From the NCBI GenBank assembly GCA_013288145.1, contig JABDCJ010000044.1, positions 651 through 22,686 of the forward strand: DNA of 22,036 bases, given 5' to 3'. Shown here piece by piece: positions 6,560 to 14,077 of this stretch. Position 1 is the first letter of the stretch. Each line of letters opens with the position of its first letter. Both the position numbers and the translations under genes were made by a program. The notes under the pieces were generated by a model. It was not told where the DNA came from, searched no databases, and saw only the letters and a program-made list of their open reading frames with translations. The stretch comes from Nitrososphaerota archaeon (lineage in GTDB: Archaea; Thermoproteota; Nitrososphaeria; Nitrososphaerales; CADDZS01).

Positions 6560-7825
6560 TTATTTTGGAGCAGCGCCAAATGAGACAAGTACACTACCTG
6601 CGACTGCAATAACGGCAAGTAGTGCTCCAGCAACAAGAAAAGGGGTACTCAATCCGGTTTGATTTGAGAGTACACCAGCCGCGTAGGCAAGTATCGCCGA
6701 CCCCAAGACTTGACTAGTAAAGAGTAATCCGAACATCATCCCGGATGAGAGATCCCTCTCTCTGATTTTGTTAAATGTACGAGAGCCCAATTCCGAGTAA
6801 ACAAGAGGAAAGGTAAGGGATAACGCAAAACCATTCCCAACGAGCGCGAGCGTAGCATATATTGGATTATGGACCGCAATTGAAAAGATAATGCCGAGAA
6901 CGGCCGAAATACCGTATGCTATCAAAATTAGACGGGGTCGACCAACTTTCTTGCTAAGCTCCCCACACGCGAAATCGCCTGCGACGAAGGCAGCGAGCCA
7001 TAGGCTAACAAGTAAATCTGCTGTCACGATGGAACCGAATTCGTGAGAAAGAAACGAGTTGGCGAAATTGAGAATTACTGCATACGCGCCGGCACCGATG
7101 AAAGAGGCCACAAAAAAGAACGAGACAGGTAGTTTGTACGGGCCACTCTTGCGTTGTGAAAGCTCAGTTGTAGCAGAACCGATAAGAGTATTTTCAATTT
7201 CTTCAATGCCGACAACTTGTTGTGGATCTGCTTTCGACTCATTTCGTATCCCTCTTCTGATTTCAGAATTAATGTTCCCAAGCAAGTAGTACACCACAAA
7301 AGAAAAGACAAGATCAACTGCGGCAAAGAGTAGGAATGGTGTCTTCCAGCCCAAAATAGAATAAAGAAGAGCGGCTCCAGAAAAGATTACAAGAGAACCG
7401 AGATCACCGAACGCGCTCTGTATTCCCATCCTTCTGTCGGCACTTTTTCCGGCGTCTGTAGTTCTGGACACGACAGAGTTGGCGATGGGATGATAGAAAC
7501 TTGAACCGACTCTTAACAAGATAGCCCCGACGAGAAGAAGGGAATAATTTGGGGCGTACGCAATTACGGCACATGATACTCCCATGATCCCGATTCCCAC
7601 CGAGAGAAGCTTCCTTGGTTCGATCACATCCGAAAAGCGGCCCGCGAGGGGTTGCGCAACGACGTTGGCTAGGTATCCCGCGGAGACGAGAACTCCCAGC
7701 TGTACGTAGTCGATTCCGAATAGTAAGATGGCGGCCGGAAACAGTGTTGGAAGCAACGACACTGTGCCATCGTTGACAGAATGGAGCGCAGAGAGGACTG
7801 CAATTATTCGGGGACTATGTAGCAA
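6560..7825 (-). CDS. MFS transporter, fosmidomycin-resistance (Fsr)-like
   Basis: The product is 421 residues with twelve predicted membrane helices and a cytoplasmic loop of about 45 charged residues in the middle (after FSFVVYYLLGNI). The first helix region (HSVNDGTVSLLPTLFPAAI), the loop AGRFSDVIEPRKLL and the fourth-helix segment GSSFYHPIANSVV match the Fsr subgroup of the major facilitator superfamily. In that group a HxxxD-type first helix and a GxxxFHP motif are typical. Members export small drugs or metabolites using the proton gradient. The substrate is not predictable. The start is a TTG; no ATG precedes it in frame. It is divergent from the cyclase gene, with 387 bases between the two starts. 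Confidence 0.8.
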   Translation of the reverse strand: MLHSPRIIAVLSALHSVNDGTVSLLPTLFPAAILLFGIDYVQLGVLVSAGYLANVVAQPLAGRFSDVIEPRKLLSVGIGIMGVSCAVIAYAPNYSLLLVGAILLRVGSSFYHPIANSVVSRTTDAGKSADRRMGIQSAFGDLGSLVIFSGAALLYSILGWKTPFLLFAAVDLVFSFVVYYLLGNINSEIRRGIRNESKADPQQVVGIEEIENTLIGSATTELSQRKSGPYKLPVSFFFVASFIGAGAYAVILNFANSFLSHEFGSIVTADLLVSLWLAAFVAGDFACGELSKKVGRPRLILIAYGISAVLGIIFSIAVHNPIYATLALVGNGFALSLTFPLVYSELGSRTFNKIRERDLSSGMMFGLLFTSQVLGSAILAYAAGVLSNQTGLSTPFLVAGALLAVIAVAGSVLVSFGAAPK

Positions 7826-8212
7826 GGATTAGGACGTTGCACGCTCTCTCAGGATTTCAGATTTTAATTGAAGGGATCCGTAAAGTCAGACTATGAAATT
7901 CCATCCCTCGACCGCGCTAATGGAAATTACTCCTCAGAGTAAATTAGGACATTTGTAACGAAGCCGTTGTACAGGTGTCAGCTATCAAAATATCATCGAT
8001 CAATCTTATTTCTCCCAAAACATTTTCCATTTTAATAATTCAACGCTTGGACGGACTAGATTTCTAAGCTTACTTTGTTTGATTGATTTCGGTGTCTTAC
8101 CGAGAGAGAATCATAGTAATTGCGATGAGACTCTTCCGTTCTAGAGACTAGGCAACGGGAGGTTCCCACTTTGATCATTTTCTAGAGAATAACTTATTTC
8201 ACATTGAAAACT
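7826..8212. other. divergent intergenic region between MFS and cyclase genes
   Basis: No gene was found here. The stretch is AT-rich in its middle (about 7980-8050) and should hold both promoters. A 24-codon frame from TTG 7868 is too short and featureless to call. The likely cyclase promoter is at 8187-8196. Confidence 0.5.
8187..8196 (+). promoter_or_regulatory. TATA-like box for the cyclase gene
   Basis: The AT-rich GAATAACTTA is centred about 22 bases before the ATG at 8213, close to the spacing expected of a leaderless archaeal transcript. It favours that ATG over the TTG at 8204. Confidence 0.35.
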
Positions 8213-10252
8213 ATGGCTCAAAACCGGGCAAGAACCTCCTTATTGTCGAGCAAAGCCGGAGAAAGGCGGCTCTCCGCAATAATGTTCACTGACATTGTGG
8301 GATACACGTCCCTCACACAGCTCGACGAAGGTCACGCCCTCGAGCTGTTGGAGGCTCACAACCGACAGCTTCGACCACTGGTTTTAAAATTTCGTGGCAG
8401 GGAAATAAAGACAATAGGAGACGCGTTTCTTCTCGAGTTCGACAGCGCCCTTGAGGCGTGTGACTGTTCGGTCGAGATCCAGAAATTCTTTCACGGGCAA
8501 AACGAGGCGCTTTTCGACCCTTGGAGGATAAAACTAAGAATCGGAATTCACCTTGGGGACGTAGTCCACAGAGGAGGGGACATTTTCGGTGACACGGTCA
8601 ACATCGCTTCAAGAATCCAGCCACTCGCCGATCCCGAGGGAATCTGCATCTCGGGTCAAGTATTTCACCAGATAAGGAACAAGTTTGACCTTCCTCTTTT
8701 GGAACTGCGAGACGCGGCGGAGCTCAAGAACGTGAGGGTGCCGGTCGCAATCTACAAAATTGTCCTCCCTTGGGAAAAGGGGCTCATAGATTCCGGTAGC
8801 AGACAGCGATCTTTCAAGCTTGATCGGAACCGAATCGCAGTCCTCCCGTTCGGCAGGTTGAGTCCAGAGAGTGAATTCTTCGCGGACGGTATAACAGAAG
8901 AGCTCATTTCATCCATTTCAAAAATCACACAACTCAGCGTTATTTCTCGAACTTCGGTGATGCAATACAGAGAACACGCAAAACAGATTTCCGACATTGG
9001 CAGGGAACTGAAGGTCGGAAGCATCTTGGAGGGGAGCGTCAGGAAAGCCGGAAATAGAGTTCGTACGTCGGTCCAACTTATAGACATCGCCGCCGACCGC
9101 CACGTCTGGTCAGAAATTTACGACAGCAGCCTCGAGGATATCTTTTCAATCCAGAGCCAGATAGCCCAGCAGGTTGCGAGCTCGCTGAAACTTCAGCTAC
9201 TCGATAGTGACCGGGATCGAATAGAGCGCATCGAAACAAACAATGCCGAAGCACGCTCGCTATACCTTCGAGGCCGTTTTTACTCTCTCAGAGTCACCCT
9301 CAAGTCCTACAATGATGCCATAAAATTATTCGAGCAGGCGATTGAAAAAGATCCAAGCTACGCACAAGCCTACGCGGGAATAGCCGACTGCTTCGCGGGA
9401 ATGGGTGCCTGGGAGATTCTGCCAGCGAGCGAAGTTCTCCCGAAGTCGAGATTCTATGCAACGAGGGCTCTCGAGATTGACGATTCGATAGCAGAAGCTC
9501 ACGCAGCTCTAGCGACGGTGCTCAACCTTCAGGACTGGAAGTTTATCCAAGCGGAAGCAGAGTTCAGACGTGCAATCGAGCTCAACCCGAGCCTTGCATA
9601 CGCCCACACGCTCTATTCCCTGTTCTTGGGACAATTCAGACGGTCCGAAGAGGCGATCAGGGAAATCAAGCGAGCGCTTGAACTCGACCCACTTTCGGCC
9701 GAGACTTTTACCATCGCGGGAGTAGTGCACCTCTACGGAGGTCGGGTCGAAGAAGCGAGGGGCTACCTCACGAGCGCGACCGAGCTGGACGCTAGCTCAG
9801 CTTTCGCATACGATTGTTTGGGTCTTTGCGATGTTCGAAAGGGGAGATTCGAGGAAGGGATCTCCAAGATAAAAAGAGCGATAGAACTTGCGGGCGAGGG
9901 AGTCCCACTTCACGAGAACGACCTCGCTTACGCTTACGCAAAGGCCGGAATGGTCAATGAAGCAAAGAAAATTCGACAGAAGTTAGAAGTGCAGTGGGAG
10001 AGAGGACAGGGCTCAGCGATCGTAATAGCCGGCGCTTATTCGAATACCAGGGACGTCGACAAAGCGTTCGAGTGGCTCTTTCGCGCTATCGAACAGCGTT
10101 CAGGCTACCTATTTTCTATAGCCGTGGACTTTGCGTTCGAAAATCTCTGGCAGGACACGAGATGGCAAATTGCCCTAAATAAGATCGGGTTCGCCAAAGC
10201 GATGATGGTCGATTCTAATCGTGACCGTGCCACGGCTGAATCTTCGAGTTAG
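8213..10252 (+). CDS. class III nucleotidyl cyclase with TolB-like and TPR domains
   Basis: The product is 679 residues from the ATG. Residues about 17-180 are a class III cyclase catalytic domain with all key positions visible: the metal-binding Asp in FTDIVGYTS (D27) and IKTIGDA (D70), Lys66 and Asp127 that favour adenine, and Asn130 and Arg134 in GDTVNIASRI that stabilise the transition state. It should make cyclic AMP from ATP, probably as a dimer. Residues about 208-325 (IAVLPFG... FADGITEELI... GSILEGSVR) are a TolB-like N-terminal-type domain. The remainder, about 339-660, is a run of TPR helices (AIELNPSLAYAH, ALELDPLSAETF). This three-part architecture is common in soil bacteria such as rhizobia and unusual in Archaea. 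No signal peptide or membrane helix is present, so it is cytoplasmic. Transfer from bacteria is an inference. Confidence 0.85.
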   Translation: MAQNRARTSLLSSKAGERRLSAIMFTDIVGYTSLTQLDEGHALELLEAHNRQLRPLVLKFRGREIKTIGDAFLLEFDSALEACDCSVEIQKFFHGQNEALFDPWRIKLRIGIHLGDVVHRGGDIFGDTVNIASRIQPLADPEGICISGQVFHQIRNKFDLPLLELRDAAELKNVRVPVAIYKIVLPWEKGLIDSGSRQRSFKLDRNRIAVLPFGRLSPESEFFADGITEELISSISKITQLSVISRTSVMQYREHAKQISDIGRELKVGSILEGSVRKAGNRVRTSVQLIDIAADRHVWSEIYDSSLEDIFSIQSQIAQQVASSLKLQLLDSDRDRIERIETNNAEARSLYLRGRFYSLRVTLKSYNDAIKLFEQAIEKDPSYAQAYAGIADCFAGMGAWEILPASEVLPKSRFYATRALEIDDSIAEAHAALATVLNLQDWKFIQAEAEFRRAIELNPSLAYAHTLYSLFLGQFRRSEEAIREIKRALELDPLSAETFTIAGVVHLYGGRVEEARGYLTSATELDASSAFAYDCLGLCDVRKGRFEEGISKIKRAIELAGEGVPLHENDLAYAYAKAGMVNEAKKIRQKLEVQWERGQGSAIVIAGAYSNTRDVDKAFEWLFRAIEQRSGYLFSIAVDFAFENLWQDTRWQIALNKIGFAKAMMVDSNRDRATAESSS

Positions 10253-10395
10253 CATGAACACACCCATTCAATCGTTAAGGTGAACAATAATGGTACGTGA
10301 ACCTACTACAGGAATATCGTACTTGAGTTAGAGTATCACGATTCAAGAGCTTTTGCTCCTGTTACAGCTTCATTCATGGTTCGATAATTGAAACG

Positions 10396-11874
10396 TTGAA
10401 TAATACTTTAACGAATTTGAGCCCCATGGCGGTGGATTACAAATGGATAGTGCTCGGCAACACGACCATTGGAAGCTTGATGGCCGCCATAGATCTTTCT
10501 ATCGTCCTGATTGCTCTCCCAACGATTTTCGTTGAACTTCCTCAAACTGGAATCAGCGAAGGGATATGGATAATCTTAGGCTACGAGCTGGTCACAGCGA
10601 CACTCATCATGAACTTTGGGAGACTGGGCGATATGTTCGGACGAGTGAGGACGTACAACATCGGATTTGCAGTTTTTACGGTAGGCTCTTTGCTATGCAG
10701 CTTGTCGCAGACTGGTCTCGAGCTCATCATCTTGAGGCTGTTTCAAGCTGTTGGCGCCGCCTTGATCTGGTCGAATAGTCCGGCGATAATCACCGATGCT
10801 TTCCCAGCGAGCGAACGCGGAAGGGCACTCGGAATTAACCAAGCCGCAATCGTGAGCGGTTCGGTCATAGGGCTTGTGCTTGGTGGGGTTTTGACATCGA
10901 CCCTCGGCTGGAGATCAATCTTTTGGGTTAATGTTCCGATCGGCATTCTCGGAACGCTGTGGGCTTACTATGAATTGAAGGAGTTAGGGCAAATTACCAG
11001 AGGAGAGAAACTGGATATCCCGGGAAACATAACTTTTGCCGTCGGCTTGAGTCTCCTCTTGTTGGGAATTACGTTTGGATCGCTAGACGGGTTTGGCACA
11101 CTAAACGAGATTTTGTTGATCGCCGGTGTTGCGCTTCTATTCGCGTTCATTGGAATCGAGGCCAAAATAAGGGATCCGATGATACAGTTGAGCTTGTTCA
11201 AAAACCGAATATTCGCCTCGGGAAACTTTGCCGTACTATGTTTTTCTCTTGCTCGGGGCGGGTACAATTTCATGCTCGTATTCTACTTTCAAGGCGCCTT
11301 GGGATACGATCCTCTTACGGCGGGGCTGTTTCTCATTCCCACGTCTGCAACGGTAGTCTTCTTTGGTCCCCTTTCGGGCTGGCTCTCAGACGTGCGTGGC
11401 CCGAGGTGGCTTGCGTCGGGAGGCCTCGCCGTTATGAGCTTGGCTTTCCTTGTTTTTGCTCAGCTACCCGCAAGAGTCAATTATTTGACACTTCTGATAC
11501 CGATGATCCTCCTTGGCATTGGAGTCGGACTATTCTCTTCGCCTAACCGGAGCATCACTTTGGGCTCGGTTCCTCCATCCAGACGAGGAATTGCAGCCGG
11601 AACTAATTCTACGATGGCAAACATAGGGATTCTGTTGAGTCTTGGCGCAATCGTTGTACTTCTATCAGCGAGCGTACCAAAGAGCATACTACTCAATGTA
11701 TTCAGCGGAATGGGTTCGAGTGGGTCGGGCCCAACTATCGGTCTCGCAGATTTCACGACGGGAATGCACAACGTCTGGTACTTCGCTGCTGGATTGAGTT
11801 TCTTGGGCGTAATTCCTACAATAATAGGATACAAGAACGCTCGTGAGCTAAACAAAGTTGTAGAAACCAGATGA
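10396..11874 (+). CDS. MFS transporter of the DHA2 (EmrB/QacA-type) 14-helix family
   Basis: The product is 492 residues with about fourteen hydrophobic helices. The first helix (TTIGSLMAAIDLSIVLIALP) carries the DHA2-typical L-D-x-x-I-V-x-x-A-L-P pattern. It is followed by GRLGDMFGRVRTY (motif A), LRLFQAVGAALIWSNSPAII (motif B region) and GPVLGG-like GLVLGGVLTSTLGWRSIFWVNVP (motif C, then the conserved W-R-x-I-F-x-x-N-x-P). Family members export drugs, dyes or metabolites in exchange for protons. The substrate is unknown. The TTG at 10396 is the longest start; an ATG at 10426 (MAVDYKW) also fits, with an AT-rich box near 10382-10389 that would start a transcript between the two. It follows the cyclase gene by 143 bases on the same strand but probably has its own promoter. 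Confidence 0.85.
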   Translation: MNNTLTNLSPMAVDYKWIVLGNTTIGSLMAAIDLSIVLIALPTIFVELPQTGISEGIWIILGYELVTATLIMNFGRLGDMFGRVRTYNIGFAVFTVGSLLCSLSQTGLELIILRLFQAVGAALIWSNSPAIITDAFPASERGRALGINQAAIVSGSVIGLVLGGVLTSTLGWRSIFWVNVPIGILGTLWAYYELKELGQITRGEKLDIPGNITFAVGLSLLLLGITFGSLDGFGTLNEILLIAGVALLFAFIGIEAKIRDPMIQLSLFKNRIFASGNFAVLCFSLARGGYNFMLVFYFQGALGYDPLTAGLFLIPTSATVVFFGPLSGWLSDVRGPRWLASGGLAVMSLAFLVFAQLPARVNYLTLLIPMILLGIGVGLFSSPNRSITLGSVPPSRRGIAAGTNSTMANIGILLSLGAIVVLLSASVPKSILLNVFSGMGSSGSGPTIGLADFTTGMHNVWYFAAGLSFLGVIPTIIGYKNARELNKVVETR

Positions 11875-11889
11875 AGCGGATTCATAGAG

Positions 11890-11911
11890 CAGCCTCATTA
11901 GAAATAGGCTG
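11890..11911. repeat. 6-bp inverted repeat between MFS and surface-protein genes
   Basis: CAGCCT and AGGCTG flank a 10-base loop, in the gap between two convergent genes. The left arm shares ten bases (AGCCTCATTA) with the repeat at the start of the surface-protein gene. A match of this length can be chance. There is no T-run on either side. Confidence 0.3.
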
Positions 11912-12063
11912 AAGCACGACGATCAAAGAAAGAGTTACGGATCGTTGCCCGATAGGTCACAACTTGAATAATTGAAGGAGGGGATGATCGGGTAGAAAAT
12001 GCACAGACACGTCTTGATCCCAGAAGAAGTTTCGAACTGAACCGAACCTTCCACTTTTTTGAA

Positions 12064-12728
12064 TCATAAGCTGAACGAAGCTGTTATGGAGACAGAGCTA
12101 GAAGTACCAGAAAGGTTTTGACCGCTCGACGCCCGGCTCAAAACAAAGTTCACGGAAACCGTCCCTGATCCTGTCACCTTGTATGCGTAACCACTCCAGC
12201 ATCCCGGAGTAGAGAGTGTCTGGGTTTGATCGGAATCTAACGGGGCAGGAGCTTCGCCGCACAAGCACCTGGGCATACCTTTGACCTCCTGTAAGATGAT
12301 TGAATTGGGGACGGAAGAGTCGAGAGAACTGCCGCATCCTTTGATGATGTAGATGGGAGAATTTCCAATGTTCTTGATTGTGACGCTGAAGGTAGCATAG
12401 CGATCGCCGTTCTGATTTTGCTTGAGAATCACCTGGACGGATTCTACCGATATTGGGGATTGCGGCGAATAGCTGAACGAACCATTCATCGATCGAGCGG
12501 TTGTCGATATGTTACTTGTGGCAGCTATGGTTTCAGTTGAGGATATAGTGGAAGAGGTCACGTTTGCCGATTTGCAGCTAGTGGAGTGAGTGGCAACTAC
12601 AGCGCTTGAAGAAGTTGACGAGGTCACACTCGTACTGGTGTTGCTTTGTACGCTAGAAGACTGGTAAACCCCGTTATGATCAAAAAAATGACCAGGGCTC
12701 CCGTGGCGAGAGCGATGCTGTTTTTCAT
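12064..12728 (-). pseudogene. Ser/Thr-rich surface protein, signal peptide out of frame
   Basis: The long frame (12064-12738) encodes a Ser/Thr-rich stalk and a C-terminal domain of about 120 residues with Cys in CGSS, CLCGE and CWSGY. Its own first 26 residues (from MRLDEKQHRSRHG) are hydrophilic and cannot export it. In the next frame, an ATG at 12728 gives MKNSIALATGALVIFLIITG, an ideal signal peptide or membrane anchor, which stops after 34 codons. Adding one base in the four-C run at 12669-12672 (GGGG in the gene) joins the signal directly to the Ser/Thr stalk (ITGVYQSSSVQSN). The gene is thus either inactivated by one deletion, carries a sequence error, or is translated by frameshifting. 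A T7 run (A7 at 12682-12688 on plus) is also in the overlap. Intact, it would be an exported glycosylated-type surface protein of unknown role. Confidence 0.7.
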
Positions 12729-12729
12729 C

Positions 12730-12765
12730 TAGCCTCATTATCTGAAATTCAGGTTGATGAGGCTA
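12730..12765. repeat. nested hairpin directly before the surface-protein ATG
   Basis: TAGCCTCAT (12730-12738) and ATGAGGCTA (12757-12765) form a perfect 9-bp inverted repeat. Inside it, CTGAA and TTCAG (12742-12752) form a 5-bp hairpin around a single A. On the minus strand the whole element ends one base before the ATG at 12728, so it would be either a hairpin in the leader RNA or an operator over the start site. Confidence 0.5.
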
Positions 12766-13045
12766 ATAGAGCTGGTCTTTAGAACGGCTTATGGTGAGTA
12801 TGGGAAAGTTTTCACCACGAACGGATGATAAGATGCAATTCTAATTGGAGGAGTCTCTGTATTTGATCGAGGGTTCTGTTTCGTTAACTAGGTGGCAATG
12901 GCCGGAAATCCCCACGAGTGCAAAACCGCTCATTTTTCACCACTCAAATTGTAACACTCTCGCTCTGGCTTGGATTATTGCCTTTTCCGGAATCGAAAGT
13001 AAGCATATTTATTCGCAATATCAGCCTTTGAGTTGATCGCACGAA
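12766..13045. other. intergenic stretch before the small membrane peptide gene
   Basis: No firm gene was found. A 63-codon frame (12845-13036, plus) has no motif and no promoter. It overlaps the TATA-like box of the small peptide gene that follows. Confidence 0.4.
13005..13012 (+). promoter_or_regulatory. TATA-like box for the small membrane peptide gene
   Basis: ATATTTAT lies about 38 bases before the TTG at 13046, giving an expected transcript start near 13034 and a leader of about 12 bases. Confidence 0.35.
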
Positions 13046-13153
13046 TTGGTGATTTCCCAAAGAATCATCTTAATCGTTGTACTTACAGTAATTGTAATAG
13101 TCGGAGTAGTCGTAGTACGCGCCTTGAGGGGCCAAAAATTGACTAATTTCTGA
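13046..13153 (+). CDS. single-helix small membrane peptide (about 35 aa)
   Basis: A short frame begins with TTG-GTG at 13046-13051 and ends with TGA at 13151-13153. After a short N-terminus (MVISQR) it has an uninterrupted hydrophobic run of about 18 residues (IILIVVLTVIVIVGVVVV), then a basic tail (RALRGQKLTNF). That is a classic one-pass membrane peptide with a positively charged end that would stay inside the cell. The TATA-like box at 13005-13012 is at a suitable distance. It lies between the Ser/Thr-rich surface protein and the pyroglutamyl-peptidase gene, convergent with the latter. Its function is unknown. The smooth hydrophobic helix makes a chance frame less likely, but the length leaves doubt. 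Confidence 0.5.
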   Translation: MVISQRIILIVVLTVIVIVGVVVVRALRGQKLTNF

Positions 13154-13255
13154 TGTGAATGAAAGAGACATCTACGACAAACCTACTGTTTGAAAAATTT
13201 TCGCCTGAAAAGAAACGAGAAGAAGGGCATCGCAATGGCACTGTAATTTCGGGCA

Positions 13256-13873
13256 TTATTTCGGCACGGGTCGGTTGACCAGAAATTCGATGGATGTCTC
13301 AATTCCCTTTTGAATTGTTTCCAGCGGCAGGGAAGGCAGATCTTTCTTCAGCCTTGATACATACTCGGCATGGTAGGGAATGTGAATGAATCCGCCTTCA
13401 AATCCGGACCTTCTCGCCTCCCGGACAATCAAAAACATTGCATTGTTGCATAGAAAAGCGCCGGCGCTCAGACTGAGAGAGGCGGGTATTCCTCGGCGAT
13501 TCAGTTCTTCAACTAGAGCTTCTACCGGAAGCATTGCAAAAAGGCCATCGGGTTGCGAATAATCAATCTTTTCGCCCTGAATCACTCTTCCGGTATTGTC
13601 AGGCTCCACAGCATATTTGTAATTGACAGCGATCTTCTCGGGAGTTATCATGTTCCTTCCTGGAGCAAGACCTAGGCCGATGGCAAGACTGGGTTTTTCT
13701 CGGTCTAGCGAAGTCACCAGTAGCGCTTCCAGTCGAGCATATTCCACAGGCAGAGTAATTCCCTTGATTCGATTGCCTGCAATTTCCCGGCCGTCGAGAG
13801 ATTTTACAATAATCTGCGAAGGGTTCTCTTTGTATTCAAGATAAGGTTCGAAACCGAAGAGTAAGACTGTCAA
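13256..13873 (-). CDS. pcp: pyroglutamyl-peptidase I (peptidase family C15)
   Basis: This cytosolic cysteine peptidase removes an N-terminal pyroglutamate (5-oxoproline) from peptides. The protein has 205 residues, the usual length for the family. All of the catalytic triad is visible: Glu79 in GLAPGRNMITPEKIAVN, Cys142 in LSAGAFLCNNAMF and His164 in GGFIHIPYH. The N-terminal FGFEPYLEYKENPS matches the family's FEPFGG...NPS segment with some divergence: the usual two Gly after the Pro-Phe are replaced by Leu-Glu. The start is a TTG leading directly into the first strand. It follows hyuB on the same strand after 204 bases, with a T-rich box near 13905 that could be its own promoter. The neighbouring HyuAB proteins belong to the oxoprolinase/hydantoinase family and could use its product. 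Confidence 0.9.
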   Translation of the reverse strand: MTVLLFGFEPYLEYKENPSQIIVKSLDGREIAGNRIKGITLPVEYARLEALLVTSLDREKPSLAIGLGLAPGRNMITPEKIAVNYKYAVEPDNTGRVIQGEKIDYSQPDGLFAMLPVEALVEELNRRGIPASLSLSAGAFLCNNAMFLIVREARRSGFEGGFIHIPYHAEYVSRLKKDLPSLPLETIQKGIETSIEFLVNRPVPK

Positions 13874-14077
13874 TTTTATTCAAGACCTTCTCGCAAGGGG
13901 AGTAATCAAAAATAGATCTGCCACCCAGGTAGGATTTTCCGCATATTCTCTCTGAGAGCCAGTTTCTCCGAGCTACTGCAAGTTTTATGCAAGATGTCCA
14001 TTTAGATTCGATCGTTGCGCTAACACGGTGAAAAGTTTCCTTTATGGTGGCATCGAAGAGATCGAGCGCTCCTAGAG

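Noticed and set aside
11891..12740. AGCCTCATTA at 11891-11900 and 12731-12740 as direct repeats flanking the surface-protein gene
   Set aside because: A 10-base direct repeat is expected by chance; kept only as a note in the repeat entries.
12845..13036. 63-codon plus-strand frame
   Set aside because: It has no motif, and it covers the TATA-like box of the more convincing small membrane peptide gene.
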